A stretch of 52,449 nt of DNA from Klenkia terrae. Its GTDB lineage: Bacteria > Actinomycetota > Actinomycetes > Mycobacteriales > Geodermatophilaceae. Below the pieces are notes generated by a model. That model had not been told where the DNA came from. It saw only the letters and a program-made list of their open reading frames with translations, and ran no database searches. Made by a program: the position numbers and the translations under genes. Location: the NCBI RefSeq assembly GCF_900491935.1, contig NZ_UEXK01000004.1, positions 463,543 to 515,991 of the forward strand, read 5' to 3'. The first letter of the stretch is position 1. Every line of letters starts with the position of its first letter. This document shows, one piece after another, positions 34,139-42,095 of this stretch.

Positions 34139-35766
34139 CCGGCCCCCGCCCCACCGCGCCCCGGCAGGTCCCGGTGCTGGTCGCCGGCGGTGGCCCCAGC
34201 GGTCTGGCGGCGGCGATCGAGCTGGGCCGGCGCGGCGTCCGGGTGCTGGTCGTGGAGCCCCGCGAGGTCCTCGACCCGCTGCGCGCCCGGGCCAAGACCA
34301 CCAGCGTGCGCACCATGGAGCACCTGCGGCGCTGGGGCCTGGCCGACGAGCTCCGCCGACGTGCTCCGCTGCCGGTCGAGCACGCGCAGGACGTCGTGTT
34401 CTGCACCTCGGTGTTCGGCCGCGAGCTGACCCGGTTCCCGAACGCCTTCGGGCTGTGGACGCAGCCCCGGGACATCGCCGCCGAATCCGGCCAGCAGGTG
34501 CCGCAGCCGGTGGTCGAGCAGCTGCTGCGCGACGCGGTGGCCGACCTGCCGTCGGTGACCCTGCTGCTGGGCTCGCGGGTCACCGAGGTGCACGACGGCC
34601 CGGACGGCGTCCGGGCCGTCGTCACCGGCGCCGACGGCACGACCACCGAGGTGCACGCCGAGTACCTGCTCGGCGCCGACGGCGGCAGCGGGGTCTCCCG
34701 CGCCGCGATCGGCGCCCGGTACGCCGGGTCCTCGGGCACCGCCCCGAACCTGTCGCTGGCCTTCCGGTCGCGCACCCTCGACGAGCGCCCGCCCTGTGCG
34801 CTCGGCGTGCACTGGTGGGTGGTCGGCGGGGAGCGCGGCGGGCTGATGGGCCGGTTGGACCTGGCCGGCACCTGGTGGGCGATCGTGCAGGGCGTCGACG
34901 TGTCCCGCGAGGACGTCGACCCGGTCGCCCTGGTGCGGGCCTTCGCCGGTGACCCCGACTGCGACGTCGAGGTGCTGGTCACCGACCCCTGGTCGGCCCG
35001 GATGCTGCTGGTGGACCGGTACCGCGGCGAGCGGGTGTTCCTGGTCGGCGACGCCGCGCACCTGAACCCGCCGTGGGGCGGGCACGGGTTCAACACCTGC
35101 GTCGGCGACGCGGTCAACATCGGCTGGAAGCTCGCCGCCGTGCTGCAGGGCTGGGCCCCGGCGTCGCTGCTGGACAGCTACGAGCCCGAGCGCCGTCCGG
35201 TCGCCGAGCGGACCATCGCCGCCGCCGGGGACCAGGAGGCGTTCACCGCCACCCGCTTCGCCGGGCGGGACGCCGAGGCCCCGGGCCCGGACGGCGACGC
35301 GGTCCGCGCCGAGCTGGCCGACGCCCTGCAGGTGAAGGACCCGGAGTTCCACAGCCTGGGCCTGGTGCTGGGCTACGACTACGCCGACTCCCCGGTCGTC
35401 GTCCCCGACGGGTCGGTGCCGCCGGCGCACGACGTCGTCGGGTTCACCCCGTCCGCGCACCCCGGTGCCCGGCTGCCGCACGCCTGGCTCCGGCCGGGCC
35501 GCTCGGTCTACGACGAGCTGGGCGAGGGGTTCACCCTGCTCGTCACCGCCGGCGACCCCGACCCGCTGGTGGCCGAGGCCGCCCGGCGCGGGGTGCCGCT
35601 GTCGGTCACCGACCTGTCCGCCGCGCCTGCGCTGCGCGACCTGTGGGGAGCCGGCCTGGTGCTGGTCCGCCCCGACCAGCACGTCGCCTGGCGCGGGGAC
35701 TCGGTCCCCGACCCCACCGTCCTGCTCGACGCCGTCACCGGCGCCCACACCCTGGAGACCGCATGA
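34135..35766 (+). CDS. FAD-dependent aromatic monooxygenase (class A hydroxylase)
   Basis: The product is 543 residues. The three class A flavoprotein motifs are visible: AGGGPSG (residues 17-23), the DG motif in LLGADGGSGVSR and the GD motif in VFLVGDAAHLNPPWGGHGFNT. The C-terminal 150 residues form the thioredoxin-like domain found in phenol-hydroxylase-type members. Such enzymes hydroxylate phenolic rings with NAD(P)H and O2. With the quercetinase and glycosidases in the same operon, hydroxylation of a flavonoid ring or of a phenolic product is a reasonable proposal. It overlaps neighbours by 4 bases on both sides. Confidence 0.9.
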   Translation: MTGPRPTAPRQVPVLVAGGGPSGLAAAIELGRRGVRVLVVEPREVLDPLRARAKTTSVRTMEHLRRWGLADELRRRAPLPVEHAQDVVFCTSVFGRELTRFPNAFGLWTQPRDIAAESGQQVPQPVVEQLLRDAVADLPSVTLLLGSRVTEVHDGPDGVRAVVTGADGTTTEVHAEYLLGADGGSGVSRAAIGARYAGSSGTAPNLSLAFRSRTLDERPPCALGVHWWVVGGERGGLMGRLDLAGTWWAIVQGVDVSREDVDPVALVRAFAGDPDCDVEVLVTDPWSARMLLVDRYRGERVFLVGDAAHLNPPWGGHGFNTCVGDAVNIGWKLAAVLQGWAPASLLDSYEPERRPVAERTIAAAGDQEAFTATRFAGRDAEAPGPDGDAVRAELADALQVKDPEFHSLGLVLGYDYADSPVVVPDGSVPPAHDVVGFTPSAHPGARLPHAWLRPGRSVYDELGEGFTLLVTAGDPDPLVAEAARRGVPLSVTDLSAAPALRDLWGAGLVLVRPDQHVAWRGDSVPDPTVLLDAVTGAHTLETA

Positions 35767-36929
35767 CCGCCACCTTCCCGCCCGCCTTCCTCTGGGGCAC
35801 CGCCACCGCCGCCCACCAGGTCGAGGGCGGCAACACCCAGAACCACTACTGGGCCTGGGAGCACGCCGAGCACTCCCCCTTCGCCGAGGTCAGCGGGGAC
35901 GCCTGCGACAGCTACCACCGATGGCGCGAGGACCTGGACCTGGTCGCCGGGTCGGGGCTGGGCGCCTACCGGTTCAGCCTGGAGTGGAGCCGGATCGAGC
36001 CGGAGGAGGGCGAGGTCTCCCGGGCCGGGCTCGACCACTACCGGCGGATGGTCGACGGCTGCCTGGAGCGCGGGCTCACCCCGCTGGTCACGCTGATGCA
36101 CTTCACCACCCCGCGGTGGTTCCACGAGGACGGTGCCTGGACCTCGCCCAAGGCCGCCGACCGGTTCGCCCGGTTCACCGAGACCGTGCTGCCGGTGCTG
36201 GCCGACGTCCCGTACACGATCACGATCAACGAGCCCAACCTCGCCTCGGTGCTGCCGGTGCTGGGCGCGATGGCCGCCCGCGGCGAGCAGATCTCCGGGC
36301 TGCCCCGCCCCGACCAGCGGCTGGCCGACGCCTTCCTCGACGCGCACCGGGCCAGCGCCCAGGTGCTGCGCGGCGCCGGGGTGACCCACGGCCTCTCGCT
36401 GGTCGGCCAGGAGTGGATCGTCGAGGACGGCGGGGACGACGAGATGGTCGCCCACCGCGCGGCCATGGAGGACCAGTTCCTCGAGGTGGCCGGCGAGGGC
36501 GACTTCGTCGGCATGCAGATCTACAGCTGCGCCCGGATCGGCCCGGACGGCCCGGTCGCCGGCGACGCGGACCTGATGACCTTGGCGCACATGGAGTACC
36601 GACCGGGCGCCCTGGGCGCGTCGGTCCGCCGGGTGGCGGAGGTGCTGCCGGACACCCCGATCGTGGTCACCGAGAACGGGATCGCGACCACCGACGACGC
36701 GCAGCGGATCGCCTTCACCGGCGAGGCGCTGGGGTCCCTGGCGCAGGCGATCACCGACGGGGTCGACGTCCGCGGGTACGTGCACTGGTCTCTGCTGGAC
36801 AACTTCGAGTGGTTCGCGGGCTACACGCCGACCTTCGGCCTGGTCGAGGTCGACCGGCAGACCTTCGTCCGCACGCCGAAGCCGAGCCTGGCCTGGTTGG
36901 GCGGGGTGGCGCAGGCGAACGCGGTCTGA
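35763..36929 (+). CDS. Beta-glucosidase-type glycoside hydrolase, GH1 (short form)
   Basis: The product is 388 residues. The GH1 N-terminal signature FLWGTATAAHQVEGGNTQN is present. The acid/base Glu lies in TINEPN and the nucleophile in VVTENG, with the late aglycone-site motif WSLLDNFEWFAGYTPTFGLV. Typical GH1 enzymes have 440-480 residues; the loss here is in the loops between the two catalytic strands, as in other short actinobacterial forms. It should cleave beta-glucosides inside the cell. It is the last gene of the operon and ends before a strong hairpin. Confidence 0.92.
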   Translation: MTATFPPAFLWGTATAAHQVEGGNTQNHYWAWEHAEHSPFAEVSGDACDSYHRWREDLDLVAGSGLGAYRFSLEWSRIEPEEGEVSRAGLDHYRRMVDGCLERGLTPLVTLMHFTTPRWFHEDGAWTSPKAADRFARFTETVLPVLADVPYTITINEPNLASVLPVLGAMAARGEQISGLPRPDQRLADAFLDAHRASAQVLRGAGVTHGLSLVGQEWIVEDGGDDEMVAHRAAMEDQFLEVAGEGDFVGMQIYSCARIGPDGPVAGDADLMTLAHMEYRPGALGASVRRVAEVLPDTPIVVTENGIATTDDAQRIAFTGEALGSLAQAITDGVDVRGYVHWSLLDNFEWFAGYTPTFGLVEVDRQTFVRTPKPSLAWLGGVAQANAV

Positions 36930-36932
36930 GCA

Positions 36933-36962
36933 CAGGGGCCCCGGGGTGACCCGGGGCCCCTG
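36933..36962. terminator. Convergent terminator hairpin with GTGA tetraloop
   Basis: CAGGGGCCCCGGG (36933-36945) and CCCGGGGCCCCTG (36950-36962) form a perfect 13-bp stem closed by GTGA, a GNRA-type tetraloop. There is no T tract. It sits in the 36-base gap between the GH1 stop and the end of the siderophore-binding gene and should work from both sides. Confidence 0.75.
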
Positions 36963-36965
36963 GCC

Positions 36966-37976
36966 TCAGACGTCGACCGACGCCCGCAGGATCCCGGCCA
37001 GCTCGCGCATCTTCTCGGCCTGCGAGTGGAAGTCCAGCGCGGCCTGGGTCCAGCTGTGCACCTGCCCGGCCACCAGCGCGGGGTGCGGGGCGAAGGTGGG
37101 CTGGTCGGCGAGGTCGGCGGCCTGGAAGCCCTCCACGCTGAGCAGCAAGACGTCGCCGGTCATCGTCTGTGCGGCGTTCTCCCACCCGTAGATGTCCCAG
37201 TAGAAGGTGCCGTCGTCGGGGTTCAGGTCGGTGAAGTCGACGCCGTAGCTGCGGTACAGCTCCATCCCCAGCTCGTCGTCGGGCTTGGCCAGGTAGATGC
37301 CCGAGCTGGCGTCGGCGTACATCTGGGTGACCTCCAGGTCGGACTCCTCCGCGGCGGCCTGCAGCTCGGCCGCGGCCGCGTCGAACTCGGCCTGCGCCGC
37401 GTCGACCGCCGACTGCTCGGCGCCCAGGGCGAGCGCGACCGAGTTCAGGCTGTCGATGACGTCGGCCCCCCGGCCGCCCACCACGACGGTGATGATCGGC
37501 GCGATCGCCTCGAGCTGCTGCTGCTGCTCGACGTCGGCCAGGCCGTAGCGCGGGCCGTCCAGGTCCAGGGTGCCCTCGCGGTCCTCCGGGTACAGACCCA
37601 CCACGATGACGTCCGGCTGCGTCGCGGCCAGCGCCTCGAGGTTGATCTCCCCGTAGCCGTTGCCGACCACCGGGATGTCGGCCGCCTCGGGGTACTCCGC
37701 GAAGCGCGGGTCGCTGGCCACGTCCACCCGGCCGAAGACCGCCACCGGCTCGACGTCCAGGCTCAGCAGGCCCAACGCGTAGTCGCTGTAGCTGGCGATC
37801 CGCTCGGGGGCCTCGTCGAGGGTCACCGTGGTGCCGGTGTCGTCGGTGAACTCCCACCCGCCCGGGCCGTCGGCGGCGTCGGCGGCGGGACCGGAGGAGC
37901 AGGAGGCGAGGGTCGCGGCGGCGGCCAGGGCGGCGGCGACGAGCGCCGTGCGGCGCGTGGGTGAGGTCGTGGACAC
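36966..37976 (-). CDS. Iron-siderophore ABC transporter substrate-binding lipoprotein
   Basis: The product is 336 residues. The signal peptide carries tandem arginines (TRRTALVAAAL) and the lipobox LASC with Cys 26. The rest is a FecB/FepB-type (PeriBP) binding fold: PERIASYSDYALGLLSLDVEPVAV followed by LEALAATQPDVIVVG is characteristic. It should deliver ferric siderophore to an importer. No permease or ATPase gene lies beside it, so it is an orphan binding protein. GTG 37976 is 9 bases from an IdeR/DtxR-type iron box, which indicates repression by iron. Confidence 0.88.
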   Translation of the reverse strand: MSTTSPTRRTALVAAALAAAATLASCSSGPAADAADGPGGWEFTDDTGTTVTLDEAPERIASYSDYALGLLSLDVEPVAVFGRVDVASDPRFAEYPEAADIPVVGNGYGEINLEALAATQPDVIVVGLYPEDREGTLDLDGPRYGLADVEQQQQLEAIAPIITVVVGGRGADVIDSLNSVALALGAEQSAVDAAQAEFDAAAAELQAAAEESDLEVTQMYADASSGIYLAKPDDELGMELYRSYGVDFTDLNPDDGTFYWDIYGWENAAQTMTGDVLLLSVEGFQAADLADQPTFAPHPALVAGQVHSWTQAALDFHSQAEKMRELAGILRASVDV

Positions 37977-37985
37977 GGCGGCAGC

Positions 37986-38004
37986 TTAGGGCACCCTTGC
38001 CTAA
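37986..38004 (-). promoter_or_regulatory. DtxR/IdeR-type iron box
   Basis: The 19-base dyad, read on the minus strand as TTAGGCAAGGGTGCCCTAA, has perfect TTAGG/CCTAA-like arms and agrees with the classical iron box at 14 of 19 positions. It lies just upstream of the siderophore-binding gene and overlaps the stop codon (38001-38003) of the glycosyltransferase gene. Iron-loaded repressor here would block the binding-protein promoter. Confidence 0.8.
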
Positions 38005-39104
38005 GTTCGGGGCCGGGTCCGAGCGAGCCGGCCGTACAGCGCGAGGTGGGCAGCGGCCGCGGTGTCCCAGTCGTGCCCGTCCGCCAGCGCCCGTCCCGCG
38101 GCGACGCGGCCGGCGTCCGGCTGCGCCGCGGCGGCCAGCAGGGCGTCGGAGAACCCGGCCGGGTCGGTGGCGAAGGCCGCCGTGGCGCCGAAGACCTCGC
38201 GCAGCACCGGCAGGTCCCGGGTCACCACCGGCACCCCGGCAGCCAGCGCCTCCATCGCGGCCAGGCCGAAGCCCTCCTGGGTCGAGGGGAAGGCGAACAC
38301 CTGCGCCGCGGCCACCAGGGTGGGCAGCTCCGCGTGGTCCACCGGTCCCAGCACCACCGGCGCCACCCCGAGCTCGGCAGCCCGGGCGTCGACGTCGGCC
38401 CGGTAGGCGCGGTAGTCGAACAGCGTCTCGCCGCCGGCGACCACCAGCGCCAGGTCCGGCCGGGCGTCGCGCACCGTCGCCATGGCCTCGACCAGGTCCC
38501 GGGTGCCCTTGCGGGGCTCGATGCCGCCGACGGCCAGCACGTAGTCCCCCAGCCGGTCCCGCCACCGCCGGCGGCCCGCGGCGCCGTCCGGGCCGGCCGC
38601 CGCGGCGAACCGGTCGGCCTCGACCCCGTTGGGGATGACGGTCGCCGTCCGGCCCCAGCCCGCTGCGACCTCGGCGGCGACGGCGGCCGACACGCACACC
38701 AGGGCGTGCGGGGTCCGCAGCGCCCGCTCGTGGCAGGCCGCCAGCTCCGGGGTGGTGAACCGGTCGAGGTGGTGGACGGTGCGCACGCAGTCGGGCACCG
38801 CGTTGGCCGAGATGCAGTCCTGGGCGTGCACCACGTCGTAGGCCTCGTCGGCGAAGGCGGCCCCCAGGACGGCGATCGACCGCAGGATGCGGGCGCCGAC
38901 GTCCTCCCCGGCGACGTCGGGGAACGGCACCAGCCGCAGCGTCACCGCCGGGTCGACCGGCCGGAAGAACGCCTGGTCCCCGCCCCGGCCCAGCGACCAG
39001 ACGTGCACGTCGTGCCCGGCCCGGGCCATCGCCTCGGCCAGCGCCAGGGTGTGCACCACCCCGCCGCGCGGCTTGGTGGAGTAGGTCAGCAGCGCGACCC
39101 TCAC
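38001..39104 (-). CDS. MSMEG_0565-family glycosyltransferase (GT4 type)
   Basis: The product is 367 residues with a GT-B fold. The N-terminal MRVALLTYSTKPRGGVVHTLALAEAMARAGHDVHVW is diagnostic of the MSMEG_0565 family. The C-terminal half carries the nucleotide-sugar site VLAVGGIEPRKGTRDLVEAM and the E-x7-E motif in PSTQEGFGLAAMEALAAGVPVV. It is the last gene of the Nit1C-type cluster. The family always occurs with the nitrilase, radical SAM and flavoprotein genes seen here; the acceptor is unknown. Its stop codon lies inside the iron box of the following gene. Confidence 0.9.
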   Translation of the reverse strand: MRVALLTYSTKPRGGVVHTLALAEAMARAGHDVHVWSLGRGGDQAFFRPVDPAVTLRLVPFPDVAGEDVGARILRSIAVLGAAFADEAYDVVHAQDCISANAVPDCVRTVHHLDRFTTPELAACHERALRTPHALVCVSAAVAAEVAAGWGRTATVIPNGVEADRFAAAAGPDGAAGRRRWRDRLGDYVLAVGGIEPRKGTRDLVEAMATVRDARPDLALVVAGGETLFDYRAYRADVDARAAELGVAPVVLGPVDHAELPTLVAAAQVFAFPSTQEGFGLAAMEALAAGVPVVTRDLPVLREVFGATAAFATDPAGFSDALLAAAAQPDAGRVAAGRALADGHDWDTAAAAHLALYGRLARTRPRT

Positions 39105-39916
39105 GAGTACGCCTCCGGACGGCGCTCGGCCAGGTGGGACAGCACCGTGCGGGACCGGGCGACCTCGCCGGCCACGTCCAGCTCGGCGACCGCCAGCCCG
39201 GCCTTGGCCCAGGTGCGGGCCAGCACGTCACCACCGGGGCCGACCACCTTGGACTGGCCCAGGAACCGCAGCCGGCCCATCGTGCCGGTCTGGTTGGCCG
39301 AGACCACCACGACCTGGTTCTCCGCGGCCCGGGCGCAGTCGTAGAGGTCGAACAGCCGGGACTGCCGGTCCTGCAGCAGCCGCGGCGCCCGGTTGGTCAG
39401 CGAGGCCGGCCACGCCGACAGGCAGGCGAGCAGGTGGGCGCCGTCCCCGGCCAGGGTGCGGGCGGCCTCGGGGAAGGTCTTGTCGTAGTCGATGAGCATG
39501 CCCAGCCGGCCGACCGGGGTGTCGAAGGCGGTGAACGCGTCCCCGGCCGCGTAGGCGGCGACCTCCCCGGCGGGCTGGTGCACCTTGCGGTGTCGGCCCA
39601 GCACGCCGTCCCCGGTGAGGGCGACGGCGCTGTTGTGGAACCGGCCGCCGGCGGACTCCCGGTAGCCCAGGCAGACCACCACCGGCCCGGCCGCCGCGGC
39701 GACCCGGTCGAACACCGCGTCGTCGGCGGGGAAGGCCGGGGGCAGGCCGGTGTCGTGCACCGGGTCGAACCCGCCGAGGTAGCCGCCGATCGTGGCGTCC
39801 GGGAAGACCAGCAGGTCCACCCCCTGCGCCCGGGCGTCGGCGGTGATCGCCTCCACCTTGGCCACGCAGGGCTCGACCTCCCGGCCGAAGTGCGCCGAGA
39901 CCGCCGCGACCCTCAC
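39101..39916 (-). CDS. Nitrilase-superfamily protein with altered catalytic residues
   Basis: The product is 271 residues and aligns throughout with the neighbouring nitrilase (41244-42095). The nitrilase superfamily uses a Glu-Lys-Cys triad. Here the Glu position is Asp 40 (FPDATIGGY), the Lys is kept as Lys 111 (HRKVHQP) and the Cys position is Asp 143 (MLIDYDKTFPE). The supporting Glu 118 is kept. The nucleophile cannot be replaced by Asp in the known mechanism, so the protein is probably not a C-N hydrolase. The frame, length and 4-base overlaps with both neighbours are intact, so it is not a decaying gene. It may be a structural partner of the active nitrilase or have a new activity. Confidence 0.85.
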   Translation of the reverse strand: MRVAAVSAHFGREVEPCVAKVEAITADARAQGVDLLVFPDATIGGYLGGFDPVHDTGLPPAFPADDAVFDRVAAAAGPVVVCLGYRESAGGRFHNSAVALTGDGVLGRHRKVHQPAGEVAAYAAGDAFTAFDTPVGRLGMLIDYDKTFPEAARTLAGDGAHLLACLSAWPASLTNRAPRLLQDRQSRLFDLYDCARAAENQVVVVSANQTGTMGRLRFLGQSKVVGPGGDVLARTWAKAGLAVAELDVAGEVARSRTVLSHLAERRPEAYS

Positions 39917-41247
39917 GCCGTCCGGGAGGCCGACGACGCCGCGCCCGCCGCCAGCGCGCTGCTCAGCCCGGTCCGGGTGCCGGCCGCGCTCAGCTCGGTG
40001 ATCCGGTCGGCCACGAACTCGGCGTCCCGGGCGATGCCGGCGAACCGGCCCGACCCCCAGGTGTGCAGCCACGGCAGGCCCAGCACGAACAACCCCGGCG
40101 CCGCGGTCACGCCGCGGTGGTGGGTGGGGTAGCCGGTGCCGTCGAACACCGGCACCTTCACCCACGACCAGTCCGCCCGGAACCCGATCGCCCACACCAC
40201 GGCGGTGATCCCGGAGCCCTCGAGCTCCAGCTCCTTCGGGTCCTCCGCCGGCGCCCACACCGGGACGTAGCGGTCCTCGGTCGGCGCGTCGATGCCGGCC
40301 GCGGCGATGTGCCGGTCGATCACGTCCTTGGCGCCGTCGTCGACGGCGTCCGCGCGGTCCAGGTGGGCGGTCAGGTTCGGCGCGAAGGTCAGCGCGGAGC
40401 CGGCCAGCCCGGTGAGCGTGCCGTAGAGCCGCATGCCCTGGACGGCGAAGGTGCGCAGGTCGATGTCGTGGCCGCCGTCCCGGCCGGTGACGTAGTGGTT
40501 GGTGCCGACCCGCGCGGCCTCGCCGTCCCGGTGCTGCTCGACCGGCAGGTCGTAGTGGCCGAGGTCGTCGAGCCACGCGACGACGTCGCGGCCGCGGTAC
40601 CGGCGGGCGATCCGCGGCGCGCTGCCCACGGCCAGGTGCACCCGGCGGCCGGCCAGGTGCAGGTCCTCGGCGATCTGCGCGCCGGACTGCCCGGTGCCGA
40701 CCACGAGCACCTCGCCCTCGGGCAGCTGCTCGGGGTTGCGGTAGGCCTGGGAGTGCAGCTGGGTGATCCCGTCGGGCAGCGCGGAGGCGTACGGCGGGAC
40801 GACGGGCAGGTGGTAGCCGCCGACGGCGAGCACCACCTGGTCGGCGTGCAGCTCTCCGGCGCTGGTGGTCAGCAGGTAGCCGCCCTCGGCGGCGGGGGCG
40901 AGCCGGGTGACCGCGACGCCCTCGTGCACCGGCGGGTCGAAGGACGCCGCGTAGGACCGGACGTAGTCGACGATCTCGTCGCGGAGCATGAAGCCCTCGG
41001 GGTCGTCGCCGGCGTAGGGCCAGCCGGGCAGCCGGCACTGCCAGTTCGGGGTGACCAGGCAAAAGGTGTCCCAGCGGGCGTCGACCCACTCGTGCGCGAC
41101 GGTCTCCCGCTCCAGCACGACGTGCTCGACGCCGCGCTGGACCAGGTGCCAGGAGATCGACAGCCCGGCCTGCCCGCCGCCGACGACGGCGACCGGCACG
41201 TGCGCGGGCAGCCCGGTGCGGGTGGGCGCCGCCTCGGTGAGCGTCAC
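39913..41247 (-). CDS. MSMEG_0569-family flavin-dependent oxidoreductase
   Basis: The product is 444 residues. GGGQAG at residues 23-28 binds FAD and GTGQSG near 181 binds NADPH, the layout of flavin-containing monooxygenases. The segment WHLVQRGVEHVVLERETVAHEWVDARWDTFCLVTPNW is typical of the family. The C-terminal part with FVLGLPWLHTWGSGRFAGIARDAEFVADRI matches MSMEG_0569 members. It is a Nit1C cluster component; its substrate is not established. It overlaps nitrilase genes by 4 bases on both sides. Confidence 0.9.
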   Translation of the reverse strand: MTLTEAAPTRTGLPAHVPVAVVGGGQAGLSISWHLVQRGVEHVVLERETVAHEWVDARWDTFCLVTPNWQCRLPGWPYAGDDPEGFMLRDEIVDYVRSYAASFDPPVHEGVAVTRLAPAAEGGYLLTTSAGELHADQVVLAVGGYHLPVVPPYASALPDGITQLHSQAYRNPEQLPEGEVLVVGTGQSGAQIAEDLHLAGRRVHLAVGSAPRIARRYRGRDVVAWLDDLGHYDLPVEQHRDGEAARVGTNHYVTGRDGGHDIDLRTFAVQGMRLYGTLTGLAGSALTFAPNLTAHLDRADAVDDGAKDVIDRHIAAAGIDAPTEDRYVPVWAPAEDPKELELEGSGITAVVWAIGFRADWSWVKVPVFDGTGYPTHHRGVTAAPGLFVLGLPWLHTWGSGRFAGIARDAEFVADRITELSAAGTRTGLSSALAAGAASSASRTA

Positions 41248-42095
41248 GCGACCGCCCCGACCCCGTAGGTCTCCGGACGGCGGTCCCGCAGGTGCCCCAT
41301 CGACCGCCGCGCCCCGGCGAGGACCTCGCCCACGTCTACGGTGGCCACCGCGGTGCCGGGCGCGACGCCGGTGGTGGCCAGCACGTCCCCGCCCGGGCCG
41401 ACGACCTTGGCGCTGCAGACGAACCGCAGCGCGCCGAAGGTGCCCGACTGGTTGGCCGACACCCAGACGATCTGGTTCTCCAGCGCGCGGGCCTGGTCGA
41501 ACAGGTCGAACCGGCGGGTCCACCGGTCCTCGGCCAGGTCGGCTGCGGCCCCGGTCCGCGAGCCCGGCCAGGCCGACATGCAGACGACGACCTCGGCGCC
41601 GTCGACGGCCAGCGTGCGGGCCGCCTCCGGGAAGGCCTTGTCGTAGCAGATCATCATGCCGATCCGGCCGACCGGCGTCTCGAAGGCGCGGAAGCCGTCG
41701 CCGGCCGCGTAGGAGTTCGACTCCCCCAGCGGCTGGTGCACCTTGCGGTGCACGCCGAGCACACCGTCCCCGGTGACGGCGACCGCGGTGTTGTACCGCC
41801 GGGCGCCGTCGGACTCGCAGAACCCGGCGGTCACCACCATGTCGCCGGCGATCCGGGCCAGCCGGGCGACCTCCGGGCCGTCGACGTCCAGGGCCGGGGG
41901 CAACGCGTGCTCGGGCAGCACCTCGGACACCCCGTGGTCGCCGAGGGAGGCCAGGTAGCCGCCGAGGGTGGCCTCGGGCAGGGCGAGCAGTTGGACGCCG
42001 CGGGCCCGGGCGTCGGCGACGAGCCCCTCGATCCGGGCGAAGGAGGCGTCGAGGTCACGGCCGAACGGAGCGGCGACGGCGGCGAAGGTGGTCAC
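41244..42095 (-). CDS. Nit1C-type nitrilase (Sll0784-like carbon-nitrogen hydrolase)
   Basis: The product is 283 residues. The complete triad is visible: Glu 41 (LPEATLGGY), Lys 118 (HRKVHQP) and Cys 150 (MMICYDKAFPE), with the extra Glu 125. It should hydrolyse a nitrile or amide. Sll0784 of Synechocystis, a relative, is a demonstrated nitrilase. Nit1C clusters have been linked to assimilation of cyanide as nitrogen source in Pseudomonas fluorescens. Start GTG 42095 overlaps the preceding gene's stop. Confidence 0.9.
   Translation of the reverse strand: MTTFAAVAAPFGRDLDASFARIEGLVADARARGVQLLALPEATLGGYLASLGDHGVSEVLPEHALPPALDVDGPEVARLARIAGDMVVTAGFCESDGARRYNTAVAVTGDGVLGVHRKVHQPLGESNSYAAGDGFRAFETPVGRIGMMICYDKAFPEAARTLAVDGAEVVVCMSAWPGSRTGAAADLAEDRWTRRFDLFDQARALENQIVWVSANQSGTFGALRFVCSAKVVGPGGDVLATTGVAPGTAVATVDVGEVLAGARRSMGHLRDRRPETYGVGAVA

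Noticed and set aside
37505-37535. CTG/CAG trinucleotide run in the siderophore-binding gene
   Set aside because: It encodes a short Gln stretch (EQQQQLEA) in a normal coding context and is too short to be a meaningful microsatellite.
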